64,000 nucleotides of DNA from Oligoflexia bacterium (lineage in GTDB: Bacteria > Bdellovibrionota > UBA1018): positions 1-64,000 of the forward strand of contig CAIZRG010000051.1 of NCBI GenBank assembly GCA_903935335.1, read 5' to 3'. This document shows positions 27,570-36,761 of the stretch, piece by piece. The notes beneath the pieces were generated by a model. The model did not search any database, was not told where the DNA came from, and saw only the letters and a list, made by a program, of their open reading frames with translations. Position 1 is the stretch's first letter. Each line of letters opens with the position of its first letter. The translations under genes were made by a program, and so were the position numbers.

Positions 27570-28038
27570 GTTAAACTCATATTAGATTTTTTTTAACAAA
27601 ACAACAAAAAATAGAATAAAATACAGACAATAAGCAAAACATCCATTTTCAATAAAAACAAAATATCCTACTTAACTAAAACCGTTTTATACTTCTAGTA
27701 AGTAAAATCACTAGAAAATAAAGCCGGAGAACGAATTGAAGTTTTCAGATGGATAGAACTTGAGGCACTCGTTGAGGTCTTGCCTTCACTCGGATTGAGG
27801 AAATCCGTTCCATGTGGATCCACAAGGTTTTTACGTGAGCAAGCAGCTCAACCTCGTTATAAGTCCGTTTCTACCTCATCCCTGGCTCTAACTGTTGATA
27901 AATTCTTTCTAATACTAATATATATTCTAAAAATTCTGTGTGGCTCACTATATTCGGAACGATTCGCATGGTTACCCTACAGAGCTATAAAAGTAGAAAA
28001 TCTCATCAGCTTCTGATATGTAGACCAAAGAGGTTTTT
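27570..28038. other. Intergenic region with a GC-shifted segment
   Basis: This 469-base gap separates the unknown exported protein from the ankyrin gene. Bases 27570-27720 are very AT-rich. From about 27720 to 27890 the composition becomes clearly more GC-rich by eye, and the plus strand stays open in one frame from 27702 to 28016 (about 105 codons) without a usable start or ribosome binding site. The best-looking part reads LGLRKSVPCGSTRFL. It may be a remnant of a coding element or a non-coding RNA; I do not recognise it. No promoter is convincing. Confidence 0.4.
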
Positions 28039-28956
28039 GTGAACCGTTTTATTATTTTAATCTTGAATCTTAGTCTTTTATTAGGATCATCTTTGTCTCA
28101 TGCTATGAAAAAAACAGCAACTAATTTTGAAGTAAATGAGAATCCATCAATTCAGGAAGCTCTTGAGTTTGTTGGTGATAATTACATGTTGTGGCGAAAC
28201 GGTTGTGATGGTGATGTTGAAAAAATAGAGAGAAATATTTATGAAGGAGCAGATCCTAATTTCTTTGATAAATTTGGGAGTAATCTTTCTCCCCTCATGT
28301 GTGCAGCAGCAAATGGTAAAACTAGTGCAGTGAAAAAGCTGATTGAATTAGGAGCTGGTGTAAATACACCAAATAGACGCGGTATCACTGCACTTCATCT
28401 AGCAGCAAGGAATGGCCGTGTCGAGACAGTACAAAAACTTTTAGAGCTAGGAGCTAATCCCAATCATGTTGATGTAGATTGTTTTACTCCTTTGGATTAT
28501 GTGCATATTTCTCTTCGCCGTGGCGTTAGCAAGCGTCGTGATGAAGATAAAAACCATGTAAAATCTGAGCTCAATCAAGTATTAAATATCCTTGAACATC
28601 CAACAGAATATCAAGCAATGTGGGCTGCACATCGTATCCTCTCAAAACAAGGTGACGGAGACCACGAAATGGATCTCCAGGCTTTAGAGGAGATTTCCAG
28701 GTCCTTTAAAGAGCCTGGAATTGAAGCTGCTTTTAAAATTCAGAATTATGATATGAATTGGAACGGAAATTTAACCAAAGGGTATCTGTCGTTTTGCATA
28801 GAAGTAGGGCAAGAAAACAAGACTTTTACTATTGAAGACCTCCGTAGAAGTATAGCTCCAATAGCTGAGAAAGCGTTCTTAAAAACATACAAAGCTATTC
28901 ACCTAGCTGGCATGCAAACAGAAGACAGTAAAATGATTTGTAAGTTTTTTCGATAA
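28039..28956 (+). CDS. Secreted ankyrin-repeat protein
   Basis: Translation starts at GTG, with AAAGAGG five bases upstream. A signal peptide (residues 1-22, ending near SHAMKK) directs export. Three ankyrin repeats follow (about residues 50-155), with the canonical pieces GADPNFFDKFGSNLSPLMCAA, ITALHLAARNGRVETVQKLLELGANPNHVD and FTPLDYVH. The C-terminal half (160-305) is unlike any domain I know. Ankyrin proteins that are exported often act on host or prey proteins or in the envelope; the role here is unknown. It stands alone between two intergenic gaps. Confidence 0.85.
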   Translation: MNRFIILILNLSLLLGSSLSHAMKKTATNFEVNENPSIQEALEFVGDNYMLWRNGCDGDVEKIERNIYEGADPNFFDKFGSNLSPLMCAAANGKTSAVKKLIELGAGVNTPNRRGITALHLAARNGRVETVQKLLELGANPNHVDVDCFTPLDYVHISLRRGVSKRRDEDKNHVKSELNQVLNILEHPTEYQAMWAAHRILSKQGDGDHEMDLQALEEISRSFKEPGIEAAFKIQNYDMNWNGNLTKGYLSFCIEVGQENKTFTIEDLRRSIAPIAEKAFLKTYKAIHLAGMQTEDSKMICKFFR

Positions 28957-29407
28957 CCTAAAGTGTCAACATAACTTCCTCGCCTTCCCCTATTCTCGCT
29001 CTTTTGGGTCTACGCCTTGAGTTTTAAGACTCTTGGCGTCTATTATGTTTTTAAAAATTTGTAGCTAAAAAAAGAACTCGGCGACAGAAAAAAAAGCAGA
29101 CTGATTACAAATATTTTTACTATACAAAAATAGTAAATGATTTATATTTATTCACTATATTGATCAACTCACATCGATTTTAACGTAAGTAATAAGCAAA
29201 ATATCCTTCCGCATCCATACGGTACAAATCCTTGACTTTGTCAAAAACCATATAAAACTCGGCCGTTCAAGACTAATATAAAAGATACCCGTGTATCAGT
29301 AAAGGGGGGCTACTGTTTTAAAAACTCTGCAGTTTTTTCGTTGACCTTATCATCAACTCATGCAATTTTGAATATATCTGGCTACCACAAAAAACATATA
29401 TAAAAAT
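28957..29407. other. Intergenic region with weak hairpins
   Basis: This 451-base gap has no convincing gene. At 29012-29039, ACGCC and GGCGT enclose GAGT/ACTC and a 6-base loop. A short T-run follows about 7 bases later, which would make a weak terminator of the ankyrin gene. A second A/T-rich hairpin with AAAAACT and AGTTTTT arms lies at 29320-29337 upstream of the SCO1-like gene. The middle is AT-rich with no clear sigma-70 promoter. Confidence 0.4.
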
Positions 29408-29926
29408 ATGAAAAAAATAACTCACTTTTTTAAGATTCTTTTACTACCAGTCCTTATTTTAATTTCAAAATTCGGAATGGCAGCGCATCATCATGAAAAT
29501 TTTGATTATTTTTTCTCCCCAGAAATCCAATGGAAAAACGAAGAAAATCAAAGTGTTTCGTTCAAACAATGGGAAAATCATTCAATTTCCATTATTATGG
29601 CCTACACTTCATGCCGCACTAGTTGCCCTCTCTTAATCCGACGCTTGCGTGAGCTTCAGGATCAAGTTCAAAACAAAAATCAGATTTCTGATTTTATTTT
29701 TGTCACCCTCGATCCTAGAATAGATACACCTAAAAGACTCAAACAATTTAAGCAAAATTGGAATTTAAATAATCAATGGCATTTTCTGACAGGAACTAAA
29801 GAATTAACCCAAAAACTTTCTCGTGCTCTTGGAATCAAGTACCACGAGACCGGAGGACATATCGTACATGATTCTAAGATTTTTTTGATTTCAAAAGACC
29901 AAAAAATTTCTGAAATTCAAATCTAA
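29408..29926 (+). CDS. SCO1/SenC-family copper-binding thioredoxin-fold protein
   Basis: A 172-residue exported protein with a signal peptide (residues 1-26). The thioredoxin fold carries Cys69 and Cys73 in TSCRTSCP, the CxxxC copper site of SCO proteins, and His154 in HIVHDSKIFLI, which aligns with the third ligand. An HHH triplet follows the signal peptide. SCO proteins deliver copper to the CuA site of cytochrome c oxidase or act as thiol oxidoreductases. No oxidase genes are in the window. It converges on the phosphate-binding-like gene, with 4 bases between their stops. Confidence 0.88.
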   Translation: MKKITHFFKILLLPVLILISKFGMAAHHHENFDYFFSPEIQWKNEENQSVSFKQWENHSISIIMAYTSCRTSCPLLIRRLRELQDQVQNKNQISDFIFVTLDPRIDTPKRLKQFKQNWNLNNQWHFLTGTKELTQKLSRALGIKYHETGGHIVHDSKIFLISKDQKISEIQI

Positions 29927-29930
29927 AAAA

Positions 29931-30383
29931 CTATTTTTCAATCTGCAAAACTTTTGCAGTACCTGTAACTGTACCCACAGGAACTACTGCCATTGCTCCC
30001 TTTGTCTTGGAAACAAGCTCAACTACCTCTTCCACTGAATCACCCAAGGTAGGGGATGCTGAAAGTATTCCATTAAAAACCTTAGAAAGATAGAACTTTC
30101 TAGCTTGCAAAGCTGTCATTTTCATTGCTTTTTCAATGAGACTATCTGCACCAGGAACACTTGAAGAAAGAAGAATAATTACAACCTTACTTCCATCAGG
30201 CCAAGTTTTTTTATTGGCAAAGATCATCTGATGAAATTCATCTAAGCCAAGGGAACTTACTTGAACCGAAGAATGCGCCACCACAATAAAGTCTTCAGTC
30301 ATGGTAGCAGCAAATACGAAAAAACTGCTAACCAGCACAATCAAAACCCTGAAAGAAAGCAGAAATAATCTCTTTTTAGACAT
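29931..30383 (-). CDS. Short phosphate-binding (PstS-like) periplasmic protein
   Basis: A 150-residue exported protein with a 25-residue signal peptide. The mature part resembles one lobe of a PstS-like solute-binding protein: it has IVVAHSSVQVSSL, then DEFHQMIFANKKTWPDGSKVV, a fairly well-conserved segment of these small proteins, and GAMAVVPVGTVTG. It is less than half the size of PstS, so it is probably a member of the short phosphate-binding-like group seen beside porins and sensor kinases. It is 16 bases after the porin gene on the same strand. Confidence 0.85.
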   Translation of the reverse strand: MSKKRLFLLSFRVLIVLVSSFFVFAATMTEDFIVVAHSSVQVSSLGLDEFHQMIFANKKTWPDGSKVVIILLSSSVPGADSLIEKAMKMTALQARKFYLSKVFNGILSASPTLGDSVEEVVELVSKTKGAMAVVPVGTVTGTAKVLQIEK

Positions 30384-30399
30384 TTCTTATTCTCCTCTC

Positions 30400-31515
30400 T
30401 CAGAAAGTAAATGACCAATTACCATAACCAGTCCAAATTCCACTCAAACCATCTACCTGTCGCCAATCTCCTTCTACTTTGAGAGCACTCCACTGACTGA
30501 GCTCATAGCGAACACCAGCAATATAGATTCGTGTATTGCCAGTCAATGGATTCGCCGAAGCATTCCCAGCTCCGAGATAAGCATCTGGCTGATCCAGAAG
30601 ATTCAATTCATATCTTAGATACGGTGTCAAAAGCTCAATATGATAACCCAACTGAGAATAGAATAATAAAATATTTGAATCGGGAAATGGATCTGAATAT
30701 GTGTGCTTCATCGACCAAGTTTCACTCAAAAACTCGACCGAAGACGAGCTATAAACCAAGTGAACTCCAAAGATTGTTTCTCTTCCTTTGGGTGCAGAAG
30801 TAAAACCTAAAGAATTTCCGGAGAGAGAAGCACCGCCAGGTAATGGACCAAAATAGAAAGATGAACCCAAACGCATACCGATTCCAACTTCATAAAAAAT
30901 CAAACCACTGAATGCTTTTTCTCGATTTGCGTCTGAAAAAATAGGAAGCTGATCTTTCTGAGAACCACGGCCATTGCTCAAACCAATATTATAGCCCAAA
31001 TTACTGTGACCTACCAGACCATTTCCACGTATCTCAAACCCAATACTATGGATGGGCAATAGCCCACCATGATCCTCAAAAGCCAACATCTGAGGCCTTG
31101 CCACTGTAGTATGGAGATAAGCACCATGATGGAACGTTTCATTCCAATAGCCTAGCTGTGTATGGAATTTTCCCAGTGCAAACTTGACCCAAGGATCGAT
31201 ATCATATTGGATATAAATACGCTCCAAGTCACTCTGAATTTGATTGATTCCACTTTGATATTCAGGTTCAAAACAAAGTTCGGCAAGGAAACTGACCTTT
31301 GAGTCTACCTCTTTAGAAAAAAGAAGGTCAAAATTACCAAGACGAAACTGATTTGTACCACCTGCCTGTTCACCAACGTATCCAATATCGGAGAATCCTT
31401 TTAAAGTAACAAAATTTTCACCATCAAATGCCAAAACTTTCGAAGGAGAAAAAAACAACCCAATAAAAAATTCTATTAAAAATATTAAAAAATAGCCTTG
31501 GTTTGTTCTTAGCAA
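30400..31515 (-). CDS. Porin-like outer-membrane barrel protein
   Basis: The TTG chosen has GAGG six bases upstream and begins a signal peptide that ends near VLAFD; an earlier in-frame TTG has no ribosome binding site. The 371-residue protein has repeated aromatic-rich strands (YGNWSFTF at the very end, FHTQLGYWNETF, GMRLGSSFYFG) typical of a 16-stranded porin-like barrel. The pattern FSDIGYVGEQ plus FRLGNFDLLFSKEVDSKVSFLAEL is seen in phosphate- or carboxylate-type porins beside PstS-like proteins. It probably forms an operon with the phosphate-binding-like gene. Confidence 0.82.
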   Translation of the reverse strand: MLRTNQGYFLIFLIEFFIGLFFSPSKVLAFDGENFVTLKGFSDIGYVGEQAGGTNQFRLGNFDLLFSKEVDSKVSFLAELCFEPEYQSGINQIQSDLERIYIQYDIDPWVKFALGKFHTQLGYWNETFHHGAYLHTTVARPQMLAFEDHGGLLPIHSIGFEIRGNGLVGHSNLGYNIGLSNGRGSQKDQLPIFSDANREKAFSGLIFYEVGIGMRLGSSFYFGPLPGGASLSGNSLGFTSAPKGRETIFGVHLVYSSSSVEFLSETWSMKHTYSDPFPDSNILLFYSQLGYHIELLTPYLRYELNLLDQPDAYLGAGNASANPLTGNTRIYIAGVRYELSQWSALKVEGDWRQVDGLSGIWTGYGNWSFTF

Positions 31516-31536
31516 TGAATTCCTCTCACACTCTAA

Positions 31537-31568
31537 AATATGCTGAATCAAGCTTAATGCAGCATATT
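31537..31568. promoter_or_regulatory. 9-bp inverted repeat in the divergent porin/kinase region
   Basis: AATATGCTG and CAGCATATT are perfect complements separated by 14 bases, with AAGCTT at the centre of the spacer. The dyad lies 22 bases upstream of the porin start and about 110 bases before the kinase start. The minus-strand promoter is unclear, but TTGAAA and TAATAT lie 18 bases apart just upstream. A transcription factor operator is the most natural reading. Confidence 0.45.
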
Positions 31569-31677
31569 ATTTAAAATCATCACAAAATTTCAAGTTAATC
31601 ATCCATTCATACGATCAAGCACAGAGGAAAATCTCTTTCAATACGTAAAATATGACGCACCTAAAACAGGACAAACA

Positions 31678-34260
31678 ATGAAATCTAAAGAGCTGAATCA
31701 GAATTTAGTCAGCCGTAAAGCTTTCTTCCTCGTTTTAATATTTCCTATTATTTTTGCAGGACTTCTTACAATTACCAGTATTTTCACAACATTAACCTCA
31801 CAGCAGTCGATCAAACAATTAAATGAGATTAACAGTTCAGTGACAGGACCTATCGTGTCATTTCATAACATAATGGATCTTCTGCATCAGACTTCTCTTG
31901 AACTCCTTAAACTCACTCTTAAAAATACTCTATATTTGAAAGAAACAGAAAAAATTATCTCTTCTCGCTTAATTAAAATAAATCAAATAGCACAAACTCA
32001 GAAAAAACAAGCACAAGGAAAAGTTTATGAAAAATATCTGAATGACTGGATTCATGATTGGGAAAATTTTCAACTCGATATAAAGCCAATCCTAAATGAG
32101 TCCCTCCTCATTAAAAGAGAAAACCAGTTTTTAGCTTTAGAGAAAATCTCCAGTGAACTTTCAGAAAAAATGGCTAACATAAATGTGTTTGTCGAATCTG
32201 AAATTCAGGATTCAACTCAACTCTTACTCAAATATTCCCAGAGAACATTCATGTGGTTTTTATCTATCATTACTCTATGTTTCTCCGCTGGAATTATTTC
32301 AAGTTTTCATTTAATTCATAAAATCAACGAATTATTTAGGTTTCTCATGGACAATAGAGCTCTCCTTGATCAAGTACATACAGCACTTGATGTCTCAGCA
32401 ATTGTCAGCTCTACAGACACACAAGGGAAAATAATATATGCAAATCGGAAGTTTTCAGAAATTTCTGGCTATCCTAGCAATGAACTGATTGGAAAAGATC
32501 ATCGAATTATCAACTCAAAACATCACTCAAAAGAGTTTTTTTCAAAAATGTGGGAAACCATTCAATCCGATCATATTTGGCAGGGAGAAGTTAAGAACCG
32601 TGCTAAAAACGGTTCTTACTATTGGGTCGACTCAACCATTATTCCAATGAAAAACTCTTCTGGAATAATTTGGCAGTATTTTTCTATCCGATATGATATC
32701 TCTAAAAAAAAGACGGCAGAAGAAACTCTCAATATCGCGCTTCAAAATGCAAAGATGGCAGCATGGGGATATGATCTAAAATCCTCTCAAAGCTGGCGTA
32801 GCAAAAACCATGACCAGATTTTTGGATATGATACCCAGCAAGAAAACTGGACTCATAACACCTTAATCTCTCACATTGTTGAAGAAGATCGTGAAAAAGC
32901 AGAAGATGACTTCACGACTTCTGCAAATAAAAAATCTTATAAATCCCAATACCGTATTCGAAAATATAATCGAAGTGAAATCTACTGGATTGAAGTTATT
33001 GGTCAAACTCAATTTGATGAAAAAGAAAATCCTTTAAGAGTTATTGGAACGATTCGAGATATTACCGCACAAAAGGAACTAGAAGAGCAAATCATCCAAG
33101 CTAAGGAGAATGCAGAAAAAGCATCTCAGTCGAAGGCCATATTTCTAGCTAATATGAGTCATGAAATACGTACACCTATGAATGGTATTATTGGTATGAC
33201 AAATCTACTTTTGGGAAATACTGATGATCCTATTAGCATTGAACGCTTAAAAATTATTCAAAACTGTGGGAACTCTCTTCTTGATCTGATTAATGATATT
33301 CTTGATCTTTCAAAGATTGAGGCTGGAAAAATTGAGTTAGAAATGCAACCGTTTCCTCTACATGCCATTGTAAAAGAAGTTATTGATCTTTTGGACACTC
33401 GAGCTTCAGAAAAAGGAATTACTCTCTCGTACAAAGCTTCAAACCATGTTCCCGCTTGGATTATTAGCGATATTACTCGATTTCGTCAGATCCTTTCAAA
33501 TCTTATCAACAATGCTATCAAGTTTACTGAAATGGGTTCAGTACAAGTTTTATCATACGGAGAAAAAACGAATGAAAACAATTGGAAAATTCAATTCTCA
33601 GTAAAAGACACGGGCATTGGAATTCCTGATCACCTAAAATCAAGACTCTTTCAATCCTTTTCACAAGTCGATGCTTCAACGACTCGCAGATTCGGCGGAT
33701 CGGGATTAGGCTTAGCCATCTCTAAAAGCCTTTGTGAAAAAATGGGAGGTAGAATTTGGGTTGAAAGTGAGAGTGGAAAAGGATCAACTTTTTCATTTAC
33801 CTTCATCGTTCAGGAAACTCTCGGTGTAGAAGAAAGTAAAAAAACTAATCCTTTTTCAGAATTTGATTCAAATATGGGCATAACTCACCCGCTTGAAATT
33901 TTGGTTGCAGAAGACAATCGCACTAATCAATTGGTAGCTATTGGTTTTTTAGGTAAACTGGGCTACCAAGCAGATTTAGTAGGAACAGGAAATGAAGCTT
34001 TGCTGAAACTCGAAAAAAAATCTTATGATCTCATACTCATGGATTGTCATATGCCGGAGATGGATGGATTTGAAGCAACAAAAGAAATTCTTAAAAAATA
34101 TCCTAGCTCAAATCGTCCTCGAGTGATTGCTCTAACTGCAAGCACGATGAAAGAAGACGTGGAGCGTTGTATCGCCTGTGGCATGGATGGTTTTATTAAT
34201 AAACCTCTTACCATCTCATCTCTTACGAAAACTCTTCTTGAGTGTCAAAAGAGAACCTAG
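31678..34260 (+). CDS. Hybrid sensor histidine kinase with PAS domains
   Basis: An 860-residue membrane-bound signalling protein. Transmembrane helix 1 is at about residues 15-39 and helix 2 at about 190-215; between them is a helical periplasmic sensor. Two PAS domains follow (about 235-345 and 355-465), the first with [19 protein letters not shown]. The dimerisation domain carries His495 in [11 protein letters not shown], the ATPase domain has NNAIKFT and the G1 and G2 boxes, and the receiver domain has Asp789 in [11 protein letters not shown]. No Hpt domain or output domain is visible, so a partner phosphotransfer protein is needed. The start has AGGA six bases upstream. It is divergent from the porin and phosphate-binding-like genes. 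Confidence 0.95.
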   Translation: MKSKELNQNLVSRKAFFLVLIFPIIFAGLLTITSIFTTLTSQQSIKQLNEINSSVTGPIVSFHNIMDLLHQTSLELLKLTLKNTLYLKETEKIISSRLIKINQIAQTQKKQAQGKVYEKYLNDWIHDWENFQLDIKPILNESLLIKRENQFLALEKISSELSEKMANINVFVESEIQDSTQLLLKYSQRTFMWFLSIITLCFSAGIISSFHLIHKINELFRFLMDNRALLDQVHTALDVSAIVSSTDTQGKIIYANRKFSEISGYPSNELIGKDHRIINSKHHSKEFFSKMWETIQSDHIWQGEVKNRAKNGSYYWVDSTIIPMKNSSGIIWQYFSIRYDISKKKTAEETLNIALQNAKMAAWGYDLKSSQSWRSKNHDQIFGYDTQQENWTHNTLISHIVEEDREKAEDDFTTSANKKSYKSQYRIRKYNRSEIYWIEVIGQTQFDEKENPLRVIGTIRDITAQKELEEQIIQAKENAEKASQSKAIFLANMSHEIRTPMNGIIGMTNLLLGNTDDPISIERLKIIQNCGNSLLDLINDILDLSKIEAGKIELEMQPFPLHAIVKEVIDLLDTRASEKGITLSYKASNHVPAWIISDITRFRQILSNLINNAIKFTEMGSVQVLSYGEKTNENNWKIQFSVKDTGIGIPDHLKSRLFQSFSQVDASTTRRFGGSGLGLAISKSLCEKMGGRIWVESESGKGSTFSFTFIVQETLGVEESKKTNPFSEFDSNMGITHPLEILVAEDNRTNQLVAIGFLGKLGYQADLVGTGNEALLKLEKKSYDLILMDCHMPEMDGFEATKEILKKYPSSNRPRVIALTASTMKEDVERCIACGMDGFINKPLTISSLTKTLLECQKRT

Positions 34261-34342
34261 TCAGTCAATAGAGTCTGACCTCACAAAACACTTGAATATC
34301 GATTGATACCGTTTGAAAATTTAAGTTAAGCTTTTAAGTAAC

Positions 34343-35587
34343 ATGACCAACAACTTTGAAACCGAACTGAAAACAAAATACGATTTTCGAAATGAAGTTC
34401 TAGATGTCATCATCGGAGGAAAATCAACTCTTGACTCTTCCTCCTCATTTCAAGTTAAAAGCATAGAAGAAGCCGATCATTTTATCCGAAATTATGGCTA
34501 TGATCTAGATAATCCTATTGAAAATGCAGAACTTCTAGGAAACTACCATGAGGCTTTAAATTTTATTCGAAAATATTTTTTACAACCTGAGAATCCGGAT
34601 GGCCTTAAACTTGAAGTTCCTCGAAAAATATTTGAATTGCACGACCTGCGTCAACTTTTTCTGATGGCAAGCTACATTCAACCTATTCAATCAACAGAGA
34701 TTCAAAACCACCTACTAGGAGACTGGGCTTGTGCTCTGCTGAAAGTCATGCATACAATTGCTCATATCGATAAAGATCTACGAGCCTCGTATTTCAAAGA
34801 TATCCAGAAACAAATTTTCGATCGATTTTATAAATTAATCCACCGTGATTCTGAAGGCCACCTTTTTTTAGGGGAGAATGCAAGTGACTCACAGCGAGTC
34901 AATCTAGTTGCTTTTGAAACCAAACCTAAAAAATCACGAGAATCAATTATCTTAAAACTTCTTCATAAATCTGAAAATGTTGCTGAAGATATTTTTGATC
35001 GAGTGGGTATTCGTTTTATCACGGAGAGTCGATTTGATGCTTTGTGTCTCATCAAATACTTGAAAGACAAGATGATCATAATGACTCCTAATCTTAAGCC
35101 CAGTCGATCCAGAAATACGCTCATTCACCTAGAAGAGTTTCGAAGCCAACTCAACCCCCTCCTTGCCAAAATTGAAAATGGAAAAATCACTGAGGCCGAG
35201 CTGATCTCCCAGTTAGAACTTGCAGCTCACCCCCCCTCTCGGAACTCTGACAATCCCCATACAAGTGAATTTTACAGGGCTATTCAATTTACTTGTAGGC
35301 AACTGATTAAACTTCAAAATCCGATTTATGAAGAAATCAAAGCCTTGAAAATTGCTGTCAAGTCTAAACCTGTATCTGAAGATCTCTCTAAAATGATTGA
35401 ACGTATTGAGCTTTCTCACATTCAACGTGAAATTCGATTCTTTTACCCTTTTGAAGTGCAAATCATGGACAAACAAAGTGCTGAAGAAAACGAAAAAGGG
35501 AGAAGTGCACATAGTCAGTACAAACGAGCTCAAGTCATCACTGCACTTCATCGGGTGATGGGAAATCTAGTCAATGCCACTCGATAG
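34343..35587 (+). CDS. RelA/SpoT-like nucleotidyltransferase-fold protein (TIGR04552-like)
   Basis: A 414-residue protein resembling, from memory, a deltaproteobacterial family named TIGR04552. Residues 85-180 include LGDWACALLKVMHTIAHI. Two later pieces look like the catalytic elements of (p)ppGpp synthetases: DRVGIRF, with Asp219 in the place of the metal-binding aspartate, and FEVQIMD, with Glu371 in the place of the catalytic glutamate. The two are about 150 residues apart, more than twice the usual distance, and a GYxSLH motif, which stacks the acceptor nucleotide, is not visible. The end (SAHSQYKRAQ) also recalls the AAHWLYK element. Activity is uncertain. The stop overlaps the next gene by 14 bases. 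Confidence 0.75.
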   Translation: MTNNFETELKTKYDFRNEVLDVIIGGKSTLDSSSSFQVKSIEEADHFIRNYGYDLDNPIENAELLGNYHEALNFIRKYFLQPENPDGLKLEVPRKIFELHDLRQLFLMASYIQPIQSTEIQNHLLGDWACALLKVMHTIAHIDKDLRASYFKDIQKQIFDRFYKLIHRDSEGHLFLGENASDSQRVNLVAFETKPKKSRESIILKLLHKSENVAEDIFDRVGIRFITESRFDALCLIKYLKDKMIIMTPNLKPSRSRNTLIHLEEFRSQLNPLLAKIENGKITEAELISQLELAAHPPSRNSDNPHTSEFYRAIQFTCRQLIKLQNPIYEEIKALKIAVKSKPVSEDLSKMIERIELSHIQREIRFFYPFEVQIMDKQSAEENEKGRSAHSQYKRAQVITALHRVMGNLVNATR

Positions 35588-36761
35588 TGATGTTGCTATC
35601 CTAGGAACAGGAGTAGCCTCTTTAGCTGCTGCAAATTTACTGATTTCTCAGGGAATCTCTGTGTTACTTCTCAATCCTGATCGAGATTTTTTTCTTGAAG
35701 ACTCAGAGCTCCCCCTAGACCCTTTAATCTATGGAAAACTGTCTGCACAGAAAATTCTGAGAAACTCTCCTGAAAATGCTTTAAAATTTCTTCGCCCTGA
35801 TTTTCCAGGGGCTATCGAGTATTGGTCTGGCACAACTCCCATGGACGGCTATCATGACCCCTCTGCTCCACATGTGAGACAAAGAGGACGACTCTGGATC
35901 TCTTCTGCAAATAGCTCTGTCCAACGACCTTGGGAGGCGCTAGAAGATTTTTACGTTGAGGCTTCTGATGCTGATCTTCACCCTCAACTTTTTGATGACT
36001 GGGTTACCATTCAACGCTTTCCTGGGTGTTCTTCTCATTCTCTCCATATGAAAGGACTGTTTGTTCCAAAGCTTTGTGATGTTGATACAGTTCGATACCG
36101 AAATGGACTCCTTGAATTCGTTCGAGAAAGACTTCCAGAAGAAAAATTTATAAACGGAGTAACACAACTGGAGTGGATGCCTGAGGGAATTCGATTTCAC
36201 TCAGATGGAACCTTAAAAACTGCAAAACTTAGAAAAAAAATGCTCGCCTTTTGGACACCAAGGCTCACTCCGTGGATCCTCTATCAAGCTAAAACTGCTG
36301 AAATTAAACCAAAACTGCCCATCGGTGCCCGACTTTGGGAAGACTGGCTTTTGAACTCCCGAGAGGCCCCCGATCCTCAAACCATTGGGACCTTTAACAA
36401 TATGATTGTCTGGGCTCACTCTGAAGGAGCTCCCTCAAAAGACTCTCCTACTCCTCTGCTTGCTATCCTACGAGCAGGTCCACTGATTCAACTTGAAGAG
36501 ATTCACCTTCCCAAAAGTGGTGGGATTTCTTCCGACTCTTTTAAGTCACTCTCAGATCTTTGCCATGGATTTTTAAAGTGGGAAAGTTTTTCAATCCGCT
36601 CCCTTAAAACTCGCATCATCTTTGAATGGGATGACGAAGTAAAATGGCTCCTTTCAAAATCAGAACCCTTGATTGAAGTTATTCCTGCTTGCGATGGACC
36701 ATTGGTGGATGTAGTTCGAGTTGCTCGATCTGCTTGTGAACCCATCTTGATGGAGGCTTAA
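35574..36761 (+). CDS. Rossmann-fold FAD-dependent oxidoreductase-like protein
   Basis: A 395-residue protein whose N-terminus, VAILGTGVASLAAANLL, is a GxGxxxA dinucleotide-binding motif, followed by an acidic end of the second strand (LLNPDRD). The remainder does not show a recognised substrate domain, although ACDGPLVDVVR near the end may be a second FAD-contacting element as in DAO-type enzymes. Its start lies 14 bases inside the preceding gene and its stop TAA overlaps the next start as TAATG, so all three are translated together. The partner is probably the large flavin/iron-sulfur protein. Substrate unknown. Confidence 0.7.
   Translation: MPLDSDVAILGTGVASLAAANLLISQGISVLLLNPDRDFFLEDSELPLDPLIYGKLSAQKILRNSPENALKFLRPDFPGAIEYWSGTTPMDGYHDPSAPHVRQRGRLWISSANSSVQRPWEALEDFYVEASDADLHPQLFDDWVTIQRFPGCSSHSLHMKGLFVPKLCDVDTVRYRNGLLEFVRERLPEEKFINGVTQLEWMPEGIRFHSDGTLKTAKLRKKMLAFWTPRLTPWILYQAKTAEIKPKLPIGARLWEDWLLNSREAPDPQTIGTFNNMIVWAHSEGAPSKDSPTPLLAILRAGPLIQLEEIHLPKSGGISSDSFKSLSDLCHGFLKWESFSIRSLKTRIIFEWDDEVKWLLSKSEPLIEVIPACDGPLVDVVRVARSACEPILMEA

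Noticed and set aside
27780..28016. A 78-codon open frame on the plus strand starting at TTG
   Set aside because: No ribosome binding site or recognisable protein; kept only as a GC-shifted segment.
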